Below are positions 17,829 to 25,371 of a stretch of 34,651 bases of DNA, in pieces (position 1 is the stretch's first letter; each line of letters opens with the position of its first letter). Location of the stretch: NCBI GenBank assembly GCA_014730345.1, contig WJIJ01000174.1, forward strand, positions 1-34,651, in the 5' to 3' direction. The position numbers and the translations under genes were made by a program. The notes beneath the pieces were generated by a model. It did no database searches. It was given only the letters and a program-made list of their open reading frames with translations, and was not told the origin of the DNA. Source of the DNA: Candidatus Zixiibacteriota bacterium (GTDB taxonomy: Bacteria; Zixibacteria; MSB-5A5; UM-FILTER-46-8).

Positions 17829-18480
17829 AACCCTGACTCAATAGCATCTTTGCCAGACAATTTAAGGGAAAACCTATCACATTATCAAGCTCCCCGTTTA
17901 TTTTTTCGACAAGCACGCTTCCCATTCCCTGTATCCCATAGGAACCGGCTTTATCGAGGGGTTCGCCGGAATCGATGTATTCGTAAAGATGTTCATCGGT
18001 AAAACGTTTGAACAAAACCCTGGTGCTTTCGTGCGAAAAAATAACTTTCCCGGCTTTTTTGATATTCATTGCTACCGCCGTTATTACAATGTGTTCCTTT
18101 CCCCTCAGGCTCCTTAACATCTTTGCCGCTTCCGCCTCATCAGCCGGTTTTCCGAGTATCCTTTCGCCGAGAATAACCACAGTGTCGGCTCCGATAATAA
18201 CGCGGTTGTTAACATCATTCTCCAACGCATTCTTGACCTTTTTAACCGCCATTGCTTCGGCATAATCCGATGGCAGAACACCCGCCGGAGGAGTTTCATC
18301 TATCCGGGGTTTGTATACATCGAAATCCAGTCCCAGTAACTCCAAAACCTTCTTGCGCCTTGGAGAGGTAGAGGCGAGAAGTATTCTCTCACCTTCGAAA
18401 GAGCTCTTTATTGTCTCGGCAGATGGTTTATCAACTGCTTTTTCTATAGTAAAAAGGTTATTCTCGACTTTCATCTTCAA
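17818..18480 (-). CDS. maf: Maf-like nucleoside triphosphate pyrophosphatase
   Basis: The protein has 220 residues. The Maf/HAM1-like fold signatures are present: LLASTSPRRKKVLELLGL, the DETP loop and VIIGADTVV, then the LRGKEHIVITAVA block. YhdE/Maf-type proteins hydrolyse dTTP/UTP or modified nucleotides to monophosphates and may arrest septation. A leading segment of about 31 residues precedes the usual start of the family. The ATG at 18480 and a second ATG at 18474 both lie inside the dtd gene (23-base overlap with dtd), so the exact start is uncertain and translation is coupled to dtd. Confidence 0.9.
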   Translation of the reverse strand: MKMKVENNLFTIEKAVDKPSAETIKSSFEGERILLASTSPRRKKVLELLGLDFDVYKPRIDETPPAGVLPSDYAEAMAVKKVKNALENDVNNRVIIGADTVVILGERILGKPADEAEAAKMLRSLRGKEHIVITAVAMNIKKAGKVIFSHESTRVLFKRFTDEHLYEYIDSGEPLDKAGSYGIQGMGSVLVEKINGELDNVIGFPLNCLAKMLLSQGYGR

Positions 18481-18907
18481 TAATAAATGTTACCGGGCCT
18501 TCATTAATCAATTCGACCTCCATCCTCTCACCAAATACTCCGGTACCGACTATAAAATCGTTTTCCCGGAGATATTCCACGAATTTTTCATAAAGGCGTT
18601 CGGCCTCATCAGGTTTCAGCGCGCCGGTAAAGGAAGGCCGGCGCCCTTTGGACGTATCCCCATAGAGCGTAAACTGACTCACCACCATAAATTCACCGCC
18701 CACACTCTTCGCCGAGAGGTTCATTTTTCCTTCGCGGTCCTCGAAGACCCTTAGTTGCATAATCTTATCAGCAATCCGGCGGACATTATCCTCGGTATCG
18801 CCCTGACCTGCTCCCAGCAGGACAAGCATTCCTACTCCGGTAGAGGAAACTGTTTCTCCATCGACCCGTACGGATGCCGATTTTACTCTCTGAATAACCG
18901 CTCTCAT
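18458..18907 (-). CDS. dtd: D-aminoacyl-tRNA deacylase Dtd
   Basis: The protein has 149 residues from ATG 18907. An upstream in-frame ATG at 18991 adds 28 residues that do not belong to the family, and AGGA sits before 18907. The start MRAVIQRVKSASVRVDG is diagnostic. The two active-site motifs are present: SQFTLYGD (SQxTLYGD type) and NEGPVT (NxGPVT type, with the cross-subunit Gly-cisPro). It removes D-amino acids from mischarged tRNA in the cytoplasm as a homodimer. It is the first gene of the ten-gene minus-strand operon, with a candidate promoter immediately upstream. Confidence 0.96.
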   Translation of the reverse strand: MRAVIQRVKSASVRVDGETVSSTGVGMLVLLGAGQGDTEDNVRRIADKIMQLRVFEDREGKMNLSAKSVGGEFMVVSQFTLYGDTSKGRRPSFTGALKPDEAERLYEKFVEYLRENDFIVGTGVFGERMEVELINEGPVTFIIEDESRE

Positions 18908-18926
18908 TTGTATTCCTAAACTTTTC

Positions 18927-18955
18927 AGGTTATCATATTTATCGGTCAGTGTCAA
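18927..18955 (-). promoter_or_regulatory. Candidate promoter of the dtd-maf-rodZ-smc-ftsY operon
   Basis: On the minus strand: a perfect TTGACA (18950-18955), then 17 bases, then TAACCT (18927-18932); a GATAAC overlapping this region also fits. The predicted transcript would have a leader of only about 15 bases before ATG 18907. For the divergent plus-strand gene at 19099 only a weak TATATA element without a clear -35 was found. Confidence 0.45.
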
Positions 18956-19098
18956 TATAAAAGCCGATAATACTGTAATCCCCGTCATCATAAACGGAAA
19001 TGTATCTATTGGAAAATAATTCGCATTCCCGGAAACATTTGCGGGATTTATGGTTTAACAATATATATCTAACGAGAATAATAAAACAGGAAAAATAA

Positions 19099-20280
19099 AT
19101 GGAAATCCTTAGACCTATAATATTTTTTTCATCAATAATACTAATTCTTGGGATAATAACGTTTTTGATCATGAGGTTTATCTATAGTCGGTGGTGGACC
19201 CGCGGGTGGATCAAAACCTTCGCTTACGGGGCTCCTCTCGGGGGCATAGTATTCGTAACTATCTGGATGATAGGAACATATATTAATTCATCGGCGATAA
19301 CCATAATCGGAGCAATCGGTTTCGCGGTATTGGTGATCGCCAATTTCGCCATGATTGTTTCGGCTCCCATCAGCGGGGCGGTACGGATATCAAATGCTGT
19401 ATGGAAAAAAATAAACCCGAGCCGAAAAACTGACATATCGCGCAGGAGATTTATTGCCCGAACCATCGCCGCCGTACCGGCTTTCACCCTGACCCTCGGC
19501 GGGATAGGCACGGCGCGTTCATTTTCGGGGATAAGTATCCCTGAAATCCCCATGAAATTTAGAGGACTTGCCGGGGGTCTTGATGGACTGAAAATCCTGC
19601 AAATTTCCGATGCTCATCTCGGTTATTATGTCTTTCCGGAGGATATTGAAAATCTCCTCGCAAAAGCGAGACCGATGAAACCGGATATTATACTGCTTAC
19701 AGGCGATATCAGCGATCAGGTTGAAACACTGCCGGCTGTACTGGAGATGGTATCGGCGGGAAAGCCGCGTTATGGAGCGTATGCCTGCCTCGGCAACCAC
19801 GAATATTACCGGGGTATAAGTAAAGCAAAACAAGCATTCGAAAACTCGGATATTCCGCTTCTTATTAACCGGAATATCAACAAAGAGATAAATGGCGCCC
19901 GAATATCTATTATCGGGGTAGATGATCCCCGTTACATGCAGAATGTCTCACCCGATTTCTATAGAAATGCTCTTAAGAAAGGATTGGCCGGGGCTGACGA
20001 AGATTCATTCAAGCTCCTGCTATGCCATCGCCCGGACGGTTTCGATAGCGCGGCTGAAGCCGGCATTAATCTAACATTATCGGGGCATACTCACGGCGCG
20101 CAAGTAGGTTTAGGCCGCCGGAGTGTACTGGAGGGGATAATGCCCGAGGGCTATCTATGGGGCAAATACTCCAAACCGAATGGCAGTTTACTATATACTT
20201 CTTCCGGAGTCGGTCATTGGTTCCCTTTCAGGCTGGGATGCCCGCGGGAAGCCCCCTTGATTATCCTCAAATCGGCTTAA
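19099..20280 (+). CDS. Membrane-bound calcineurin-like metallophosphoesterase
   Basis: The protein has 393 residues. Three transmembrane helices occupy about residues 7-91. A twin-arginine-like SRRRF (about 117-121) precedes a fourth hydrophobic stretch, as in the YaeI/YkoQ-like branch of phosphoesterases. The catalytic domain follows: SDAHLGYY, LLTGDISD, LGNHEYY, a CHRPDGF segment, and SGHTHGAQ with the metal-binding histidines. The domain should lie outside the cytoplasmic membrane; YaeI-type relatives act on UDP-2,3-diacylglucosamine or other phosphoesters. It starts at ATG with CAGGA 8 bases upstream and is followed by the LpxH-like gene 63 bases later on the same strand. Confidence 0.85.
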   Translation: MEILRPIIFFSSIILILGIITFLIMRFIYSRWWTRGWIKTFAYGAPLGGIVFVTIWMIGTYINSSAITIIGAIGFAVLVIANFAMIVSAPISGAVRISNAVWKKINPSRKTDISRRRFIARTIAAVPAFTLTLGGIGTARSFSGISIPEIPMKFRGLAGGLDGLKILQISDAHLGYYVFPEDIENLLAKARPMKPDIILLTGDISDQVETLPAVLEMVSAGKPRYGAYACLGNHEYYRGISKAKQAFENSDIPLLINRNINKEINGARISIIGVDDPRYMQNVSPDFYRNALKKGLAGADEDSFKLLLCHRPDGFDSAAEAGINLTLSGHTHGAQVGLGRRSVLEGIMPEGYLWGKYSKPNGSLLYTSSGVGHWFPFRLGCPREAPLIILKSA

Positions 20281-20284
20281 TATT

Positions 20285-20326
20285 TTAATTCCCTTTTCAA
20301 TTGGGGATGGAATTAATATATTAGCC
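20285..20326. repeat. Inverted repeat between the two phosphoesterase genes
   Basis: TTAATTCC (20285-20292) and GGAATTAA (20319-20326) form an 8-bp stem; CCC and GGGG inside could lengthen it with a small bulge. No T-run follows, so it is not a convincing terminator. Confidence 0.25.
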
Positions 20327-20343
20327 AATTCAGGAAATTAATT

Positions 20344-21111
20344 ATGGCGGTTTATTTCATTTCAGACGCGCATTTCGGCGCACCATACAGCGATACCGAT
20401 GAACATCGAGTAAAGCTATTCTCGCGGTTTATCGATTTAATTGGAGAGGACGCCGATTACCTTTACATAATCGGCGACCTGTACGATTTCTGGTTCGAAT
20501 ACCGGGACGGTTTCCCGAATCCTTTCCCCGAAGTAACCTCCCGTTTAAAAGAACTGGGCGACAGGGGAGCGGAGGTAATATTTATCGGCGGCAATCATGA
20601 CTGGTGGGCGGGAAAAACTTTCAAACAAGCTACCGGCGCGAGGATAGAGAAAAAGGATATTGAAGTAACCCACTACGGCAAACGTATTTTTATCGGGCAC
20701 GGGGATGGAATCCCCAAGGATGATTGGGCTTATAGAATACTGAGGAAAATTCTCCGCAATCCCGTAAATATATGGTTATTTTCCCGGCTTTCGGCAGAAA
20801 TGGGTATGAAGCTTGCCAGGTTAGTATCCTCGAGAAGCCACGCGCTCGGTCAGTACCGCCAGTGGAAATTTCTCGGCGAATACAAAGAATATGCCCAGAA
20901 ACGAATTGATGATGGGTTTGACATTGTTATTCTTGGGCATACGCACATTCCCCAGGAAGTTGAGTTAAAGGGCGGTCATTATTTTAACTCGGGAAACTGG
21001 ATAAGGGATTTCACCTATGTCAAACTCGATGAATCCGGATTCTACTTGAACACATTCAAAAACGGCGATGTGGAAAAATTCGATTTCGACAAAATGAAGA
21101 AACCTGAATAA
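20344..21111 (+). CDS. LpxH-like UDP-2,3-diacylglucosamine diphosphatase family phosphoesterase
   Basis: The protein has 255 residues, the usual LpxH/LpxH2 size. The metallophosphoesterase motifs are SDAHFGAP, IGDLYDFWFEY, GGNHDWWAG, IGHGDGI and LGHTHIPQ, with FNSGNWI near the end. GDLYDFWFE with NHDWW is typical of the lipid A branch. It would remove UMP from UDP-2,3-diacylglucosamine at the inner face of the cytoplasmic membrane, giving lipid X, and so implies lipopolysaccharide synthesis. AGGA precedes the ATG. It ends three bases before a convergent gene. LpxH2-type proteins may have other substrates, so the name is given at family level only. Confidence 0.82.
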   Translation: MAVYFISDAHFGAPYSDTDEHRVKLFSRFIDLIGEDADYLYIIGDLYDFWFEYRDGFPNPFPEVTSRLKELGDRGAEVIFIGGNHDWWAGKTFKQATGARIEKKDIEVTHYGKRIFIGHGDGIPKDDWAYRILRKILRNPVNIWLFSRLSAEMGMKLARLVSSRSHALGQYRQWKFLGEYKEYAQKRIDDGFDIVILGHTHIPQEVELKGGHYFNSGNWIRDFTYVKLDESGFYLNTFKNGDVEKFDFDKMKKPE

Positions 21112-21114
21112 AAT

Positions 21115-22602
21115 TTAAGGGCGGGGGTCGGTAATCGTTCCATGAACAGCGCTGATGGCGGCCACGCGATGATTGGCAATAAATACTTTTCCCTCAAAGT
21201 CCTTTGGGAAATCATCGATATAAAGAGGATCGGAGATTAGAATATTTCCACTTGATGAGGAAACAGAGGACAAACTGAAATCAAGAAGGTGGGGGGCTGG
21301 CGGTAAAATCGAGCAACCGGCCTCTATCAATCTGGCAAAAACGCCGGAGTGTACCATGTTGAGCAGGATTTCGGCGGTTGCCGGACGTATATAGAATTTA
21401 ACGCTGTTGGCAATGCGCTTATTGCCCATAGATTCCGCGATATCATTGATATCGTTTAACATCCCACCCGAATACAAACCGACAATAATCGTTGATATTT
21501 TTTCATCCACGTTTTCGTTGACGGTGCTTAAGATAAATTCACCTTTTTCATAAACACCTGCCTGCGGTTCGATTTCAAGGACCGATTGATGAATGGTTTC
21601 GCCGTGAAGAGCGCCTGGATCAGACCCTATTTTGTCGAATTTTATCAGCGCTATCTTCCTGATAATTTTCTCGATTTCCTTGTTGCAGGCGATACCGGCG
21701 GTGAAACAATTAAGAAAACTGCTCAGATAACACAAGCTGAATCTCTTGTCGATATCCATCGTTTCCAGCGCGCTTCCGGAAAACTCAACAATACAGTTTC
21801 GAAAACCGGATTCAATATTCCGGCCGCTTAGAAATAGTATAATATCAAGAGGTTCTATGAATCTTCGGGGAGTATCGAGGAGATTTATCCTGAACGCATC
21901 TAAATTGCTGATCGGAATTTGGTCCGAATTAAATGTTTCTATAAGCTTATTACAGTCAATCTTTATTCCGACCGCGCCTATTCCCCCAATTCCGAGAATA
22001 CCATTATCCGTGCTCACCGCCAGATCGCCGGGGAGGATTCTGCCTTCGGTCAGTGTCTGATAAATAAGACCTCCCTTGGTGGGCAAAACGAAATGAGCAT
22101 AATCATTCAATGCTCCCAAAAAACCTGATGTCGCCGACTTATCTATATAGCCTGAATCAAGAACAGTAACCTTTTGGGGATTTTTTATCTTTAATTTATT
22201 TAGATTTATGGAATCATTGAAAATAGAATCTTCACCGGCTATGAAATATCTGTCGGGTTTCAGGTATTGAACTGAATCTCTTCCGCCGGCGATTTCTCCC
22301 CTTTTCTTTAAAATTATCTTCTGTACAAAACTAAGCTTCCTCCGGGAACTGCTCTTGTCCTCCATACCTGGAAGCGGCAACTGTATCTGTTCATACTTCA
22401 ATCGAAGGGGTTTATCAATAATTTTGTACTTTTTTCTCCAATAGCGGAACGCGTTGCCGGTTATCCCTAACTCATCTCCGGCTTGGTCATCATTGCCATA
22501 ACGTTCCCACAACTCGAGAACAGTTGATTTGCTGTACTTGGGATTCGAGTAGGGTGGAATACCTTTTTTGCGCCTCCAATAGGCGATAAGATGTTCCCGC
22601 AC
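21115..22602 (-). CDS. Degenerate LeuC/aconitase-fold protein fused to N-terminal helix-turn-helix units
   Basis: The protein has 495 residues from GTG 22602, the first conventional start. Residues about 90-495 follow the 3-isopropylmalate dehydratase large subunit (LeuC) along its length. Matching segments are KLSFVQKIILKK, the KVTVLDS block, GGLIYQTLTEGRILPGDL, VEFSGSALETMDIDKRFSLC, IEPQAGV, IKPAT-like IRPATAEIL, and the C-terminal VAAISAVHGTITDPRP. The catalytic features are gone. The SCTNG cysteine motif reads GLYSGG (375-380), the CxxC region reads PPAPHLL (434-440), and the TDSHT and NRNF arginine motifs are absent. No [4Fe-4S] cluster or dehydratase activity is expected. Residues 24-61 form a helix-turn-helix-like unit (ELGITGNAFRYWRKKYKI), and a second copy extends upstream. 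Inference: a DNA-binding pseudoenzyme, perhaps sensing a small acid. It follows the HIT gene in the same orientation. Confidence 0.75.
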   Translation of the reverse strand: MREHLIAYWRRKKGIPPYSNPKYSKSTVLELWERYGNDDQAGDELGITGNAFRYWRKKYKIIDKPLRLKYEQIQLPLPGMEDKSSSRRKLSFVQKIILKKRGEIAGGRDSVQYLKPDRYFIAGEDSIFNDSINLNKLKIKNPQKVTVLDSGYIDKSATSGFLGALNDYAHFVLPTKGGLIYQTLTEGRILPGDLAVSTDNGILGIGGIGAVGIKIDCNKLIETFNSDQIPISNLDAFRINLLDTPRRFIEPLDIILFLSGRNIESGFRNCIVEFSGSALETMDIDKRFSLCYLSSFLNCFTAGIACNKEIEKIIRKIALIKFDKIGSDPGALHGETIHQSVLEIEPQAGVYEKGEFILSTVNENVDEKISTIIVGLYSGGMLNDINDIAESMGNKRIANSVKFYIRPATAEILLNMVHSGVFARLIEAGCSILPPAPHLLDFSLSSVSSSSGNILISDPLYIDDFPKDFEGKVFIANHRVAAISAVHGTITDPRP

Positions 22603-22731
22603 TCCCAGAATATCGCCGATTTTCTTATCGGTACGATAGCGTTTCTGGAGCTCAACAAGCTCCTTTTTGGTAGGGGCTTTTATCTGCTTTTTGCTCGTTT
22701 TGTCCTTCCCGCGTATTGGTCGTATTCGGGT
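22603..22731 (-). other. In-frame coding-like extension holding the first helix-turn-helix unit, without a standard start
   Basis: The minus-strand frame of the LeuC-like gene stays open up to the TAA at 22732-22734. It encodes KKELVELQKRYRTDKKIGDI directly before LGVREHLIAYWRRKKGI. This matches the second unit at residues 24-61 position by position (ELxxRY..D...GD.LG......YWR+K..I). The repeat argues that the segment is translated. No ATG, GTG or TTG occurs in it. An ATA at 22681-22683 overlaps the HIT stop TAA (22680-22682). A near-cognate start there, a -1 frameshift from the HIT frame, or a sequence error are the three explanations. Confidence 0.6.
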
Positions 22732-23192
22732 TTAAGCTCTTCGTAAATAATATCCAATCCTATAGATTGCAGTTTCGTTTTGCCTATCGCCGCCAGGAAA
22801 TTAATATCGCCGGTATAGCGCGGAACTACATGCCAGTGTAAATGGTATTCGATACCTGCTCCGCCAGTGGCTCCCAGGTTCATCCCGATGTTGAAACCGT
22901 GAGGTTTAAACCTGCGCTTTAAAATTCTTATAGATTCAATGATAAGGTCATTCATTTCGCGGTTTTCCTCATCGGTCAGTTTCTCCACGTCATGCAGGTG
23001 CCTGTATGGCACGACCATCAGGTGTCCGGGATTATAGGGATACAGATTAATAATTACAAAAGATGTCTCGCCCTCGTACAAAATCAAACGCTGTTGTTTC
23101 TTTAACCTCCTCCCCTCCTCACAAAATATGCAAATATCTTCCTTATCACTTAAAATAAAGTCGCTTCGCCATGCGGCCCATAGATTATCCAT
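22680..23192 (-). CDS. HIT family nucleotide hydrolase/transferase
   Basis: The protein has 170 residues from ATG 23192, chosen over the upstream in-frame ATG at 23237 because GGAGGAG lies just before it and the protein then begins MDNLWAAWRSDFI, the normal start for this subgroup. The histidine triad HLHWHVV (His117, His119, His121) is intact. Cys21 and Cys24 (CIFC) are the usual zinc pair of this branch, and NPGHLMVVPYRH is the nucleotide-binding segment. It should hydrolyse or transfer from nucleotide substrates such as Ap4A or AMP conjugates in the cytoplasm. It lies 79 bases downstream of the yhaN-like gene. The C-terminus (KRAKSR) overlaps the start region of the LeuC-like gene. Confidence 0.9.
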   Translation of the reverse strand: MDNLWAAWRSDFILSDKEDICIFCEEGRRLKKQQRLILYEGETSFVIINLYPYNPGHLMVVPYRHLHDVEKLTDEENREMNDLIIESIRILKRRFKPHGFNIGMNLGATGGAGIEYHLHWHVVPRYTGDINFLAAIGKTKLQSIGLDIIYEELKPEYDQYAGRTKRAKSR

Positions 23193-23271
23193 AAACTCCT
23201 CCGCTCTTATAATACAAACTTGATGCGAAAGATGCAAACGGTTATTAGTATTACAGAGAATAGATAAGAAT

Positions 23272-25371
23272 TTACAACTGGATCACATTATCAGCGGCGC
23301 TGTCGTAGTTGTTATTGCTTGTAAACAGCAAAATCTGGAAATCGGAAGACATTTCCTTTAGAACTTTGAGCGCGTTCTGCGTGCGGTCAGGGTCGAAATG
23401 TACGAAAGGATCATCGAGAATTATGAATGGTTTGCTGTCCCCGGCGACAATATCGATCAAAGCCAACCTGGCACAAAGGTAGATTTGGTCTATGACACCT
23501 TTAGAGAACAGGTCTTTGGATTCCACCCAATCCTGTTTCTCCGGCGAGAATACTGTAAAATCGAGGGTTGATCTGTCAAATTTGATTTTGTCGTATTTTC
23601 CGCCGGTAATATCCGAAAGGTATTTACTAACTTTATTTTCCAATAATTCAGCGGTCGCTTTTAGAATATTGGTACGGGCGGTTTCTATCAACGAGGCCGT
23701 CACCCGGTAGACATTCAAACGCTTGCTGTAGCGTTCGTGCATCAATCGATTATGTTCAAGTCTTTCCTGTAATGCCGAAAGTTGTTCTCCCCCGCTTTCG
23801 TTAAGCTCAAGTTGTTTGGTGAGCAGGCTTTTCTTCTCCTCGAATTTTATTTTCTCCGCGGATAGATCGCTGACTTCTTGTTTTAGTACTTCCAGCCGGG
23901 CCGGGTCCACGGGGATATCGCCTGATTCTCCGGCGATTTGCTGGGCTGACTGCAGGTCAGCGGAGATTGCTTCAAGCTGTTGTTTTAAAACCTTCTGGTT
24001 TTTACCGCCTAATAAGCTTTCGTAGCGCGCCGCTTCCTCGTTAATTTTTCTCTGTATATCTACATAAGCGGCTTGGGTTTGCCTTAATTCCGCGGCAGAA
24101 CCGAGTTTATATTTGCCGAGTATTTCTCTTATAGTGGTCTTTGAAGTGTCAACCTCGTTTTTTACCTCCTGAATTCTCTTGCTTAAGAACTTGATCTGGC
24201 TTCTCAAGGCGGCGCGTTCAGCAGAGCGGCGCCATAACAGGACAATAAATACCACCTGGGTCAAAACGAAAAGTCCTGAACCTGCGGCGATAATCGGCTC
24301 GTAAATAAGCCCGGCGGCGGCACATGCGATTATTAAGATGAAGTTAAATACATTTAAACCGAGAAATAAACCAACCCCGCCCGTATCGCGGAGGCTGGAA
24401 ACCAAAATTTTCTCATCGTTTTCTGAATCGATGAGTTTTCCCTCGAGATAACGTACCTTACTCTCGAGTTCCTCTACTTTAGATATGTCGGATGAATCAA
24501 TTTCGGATTTGCCCGATAACTCCTTACGATAGGCGACGACCTTTTCCTGGGAAAGATTGAGCTCATCGTAGCGGGTTTTCAGGTCACGATGTTTTTCCTC
24601 GAGTTCATTTTTGGCAATGCGGGCATTATGCGCCTTATCAAGTTTTTCGAATTCAACCGATTTTTCAGAATATTCCGCGTTTATCTCCTCGAGCCTGGAG
24701 GCGACTTCCGCCAGCTCCCCTCGCCTGGCCTCGGCGGCCTCCAGTTCGCGGGATAAATTTTCTATTTCGTATTCAAGATCTTTGTATTCCTGGTCTAATC
24801 CCTGGAGTATACCCGGGTGTTTACTGCCTTCTTTTTTAATCTCGTTTATGCGTTTATTCAGGTCCTCTATCACCTTTCCGGCGACAACTTCTTCCTGCCC
24901 GCCGGTTATTATCCCTTCTAATCTCTCGCGAAGCTTCTCCGACGATTGTGAAATTTTATCGATTTCATCCTGACGGACACAAGCCGTGGCATTGAAAATA
25001 ATCTCATCGGAAATACCAAGTTTACTCTCGAGAAATTTCTCCCAACCCTCCTTTGTTTCGGTGCGGGTTTCGGATTCGCCATCCTCGAGGAGTTGAGCGC
25101 CGGAAAAGAAATCTTTATTGAGGTTGAACTGGCCTGCATCCGTGGACAAGCTGACATCGATTTTTGAACCGTTGGTACCCCATTTAACCCGGTCTTTAAT
25201 CGATTTCTTGTTGCTCTTGGCATCGGTGTATAGAGCGGCAATAATCGCCTCGACCAGCGTAGATTTGCCCGATTCATTGGCTCCCTTGATAATATTTATA
25301 CCGGAACCGAAAGAAGCGGCATAGTCGGAGAATTTCCCGAAATTGTTGACGTTTATCTTATCTATTCTCAT
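23272..25371 (-). CDS. YhaN/SbcC-like AAA ATPase with internal transmembrane helices
   Basis: The protein has 699 residues. The N-terminus MRIDKINVNNFGKFSDY followed by Walker A GANESGKST (30-38) is the Rad50/SbcC/RecF-like ABC-ATPase head of the YhaN branch. Long coiled coils occupy about 190-310 and 380-580. Between them, at about 330-378, are two adjacent hydrophobic helices (FNFILIIACAAAGLIYEP and LFVLTQVVFIVLLW). The C-terminal head has FIILDDPFVHFDPDRT as Walker B and D-loop. The ATPase probably works with the YhaO-like nuclease, which overlaps it by four bases (ATGA), in DNA end processing at the membrane. The protein is smaller than typical SbcC (~1000 residues). Confidence 0.85.
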   Translation of the reverse strand: MRIDKINVNNFGKFSDYAASFGSGINIIKGANESGKSTLVEAIIAALYTDAKSNKKSIKDRVKWGTNGSKIDVSLSTDAGQFNLNKDFFSGAQLLEDGESETRTETKEGWEKFLESKLGISDEIIFNATACVRQDEIDKISQSSEKLRERLEGIITGGQEEVVAGKVIEDLNKRINEIKKEGSKHPGILQGLDQEYKDLEYEIENLSRELEAAEARRGELAEVASRLEEINAEYSEKSVEFEKLDKAHNARIAKNELEEKHRDLKTRYDELNLSQEKVVAYRKELSGKSEIDSSDISKVEELESKVRYLEGKLIDSENDEKILVSSLRDTGGVGLFLGLNVFNFILIIACAAAGLIYEPIIAAGSGLFVLTQVVFIVLLWRRSAERAALRSQIKFLSKRIQEVKNEVDTSKTTIREILGKYKLGSAAELRQTQAAYVDIQRKINEEAARYESLLGGKNQKVLKQQLEAISADLQSAQQIAGESGDIPVDPARLEVLKQEVSDLSAEKIKFEEKKSLLTKQLELNESGGEQLSALQERLEHNRLMHERYSKRLNVYRVTASLIETARTNILKATAELLENKVSKYLSDITGGKYDKIKFDRSTLDFTVFSPEKQDWVESKDLFSKGVIDQIYLCARLALIDIVAGDSKPFIILDDPFVHFDPDRTQNALKVLKEMSSDFQILLFTSNNNYDSAADNVIQL

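Noticed and set aside
18908-18991. Longer dtd start at 18991
   Set aside because: The extra 28 residues are not part of the Dtd family, whose N-terminus is MRAVIQRV, and the segment contains the candidate promoter.
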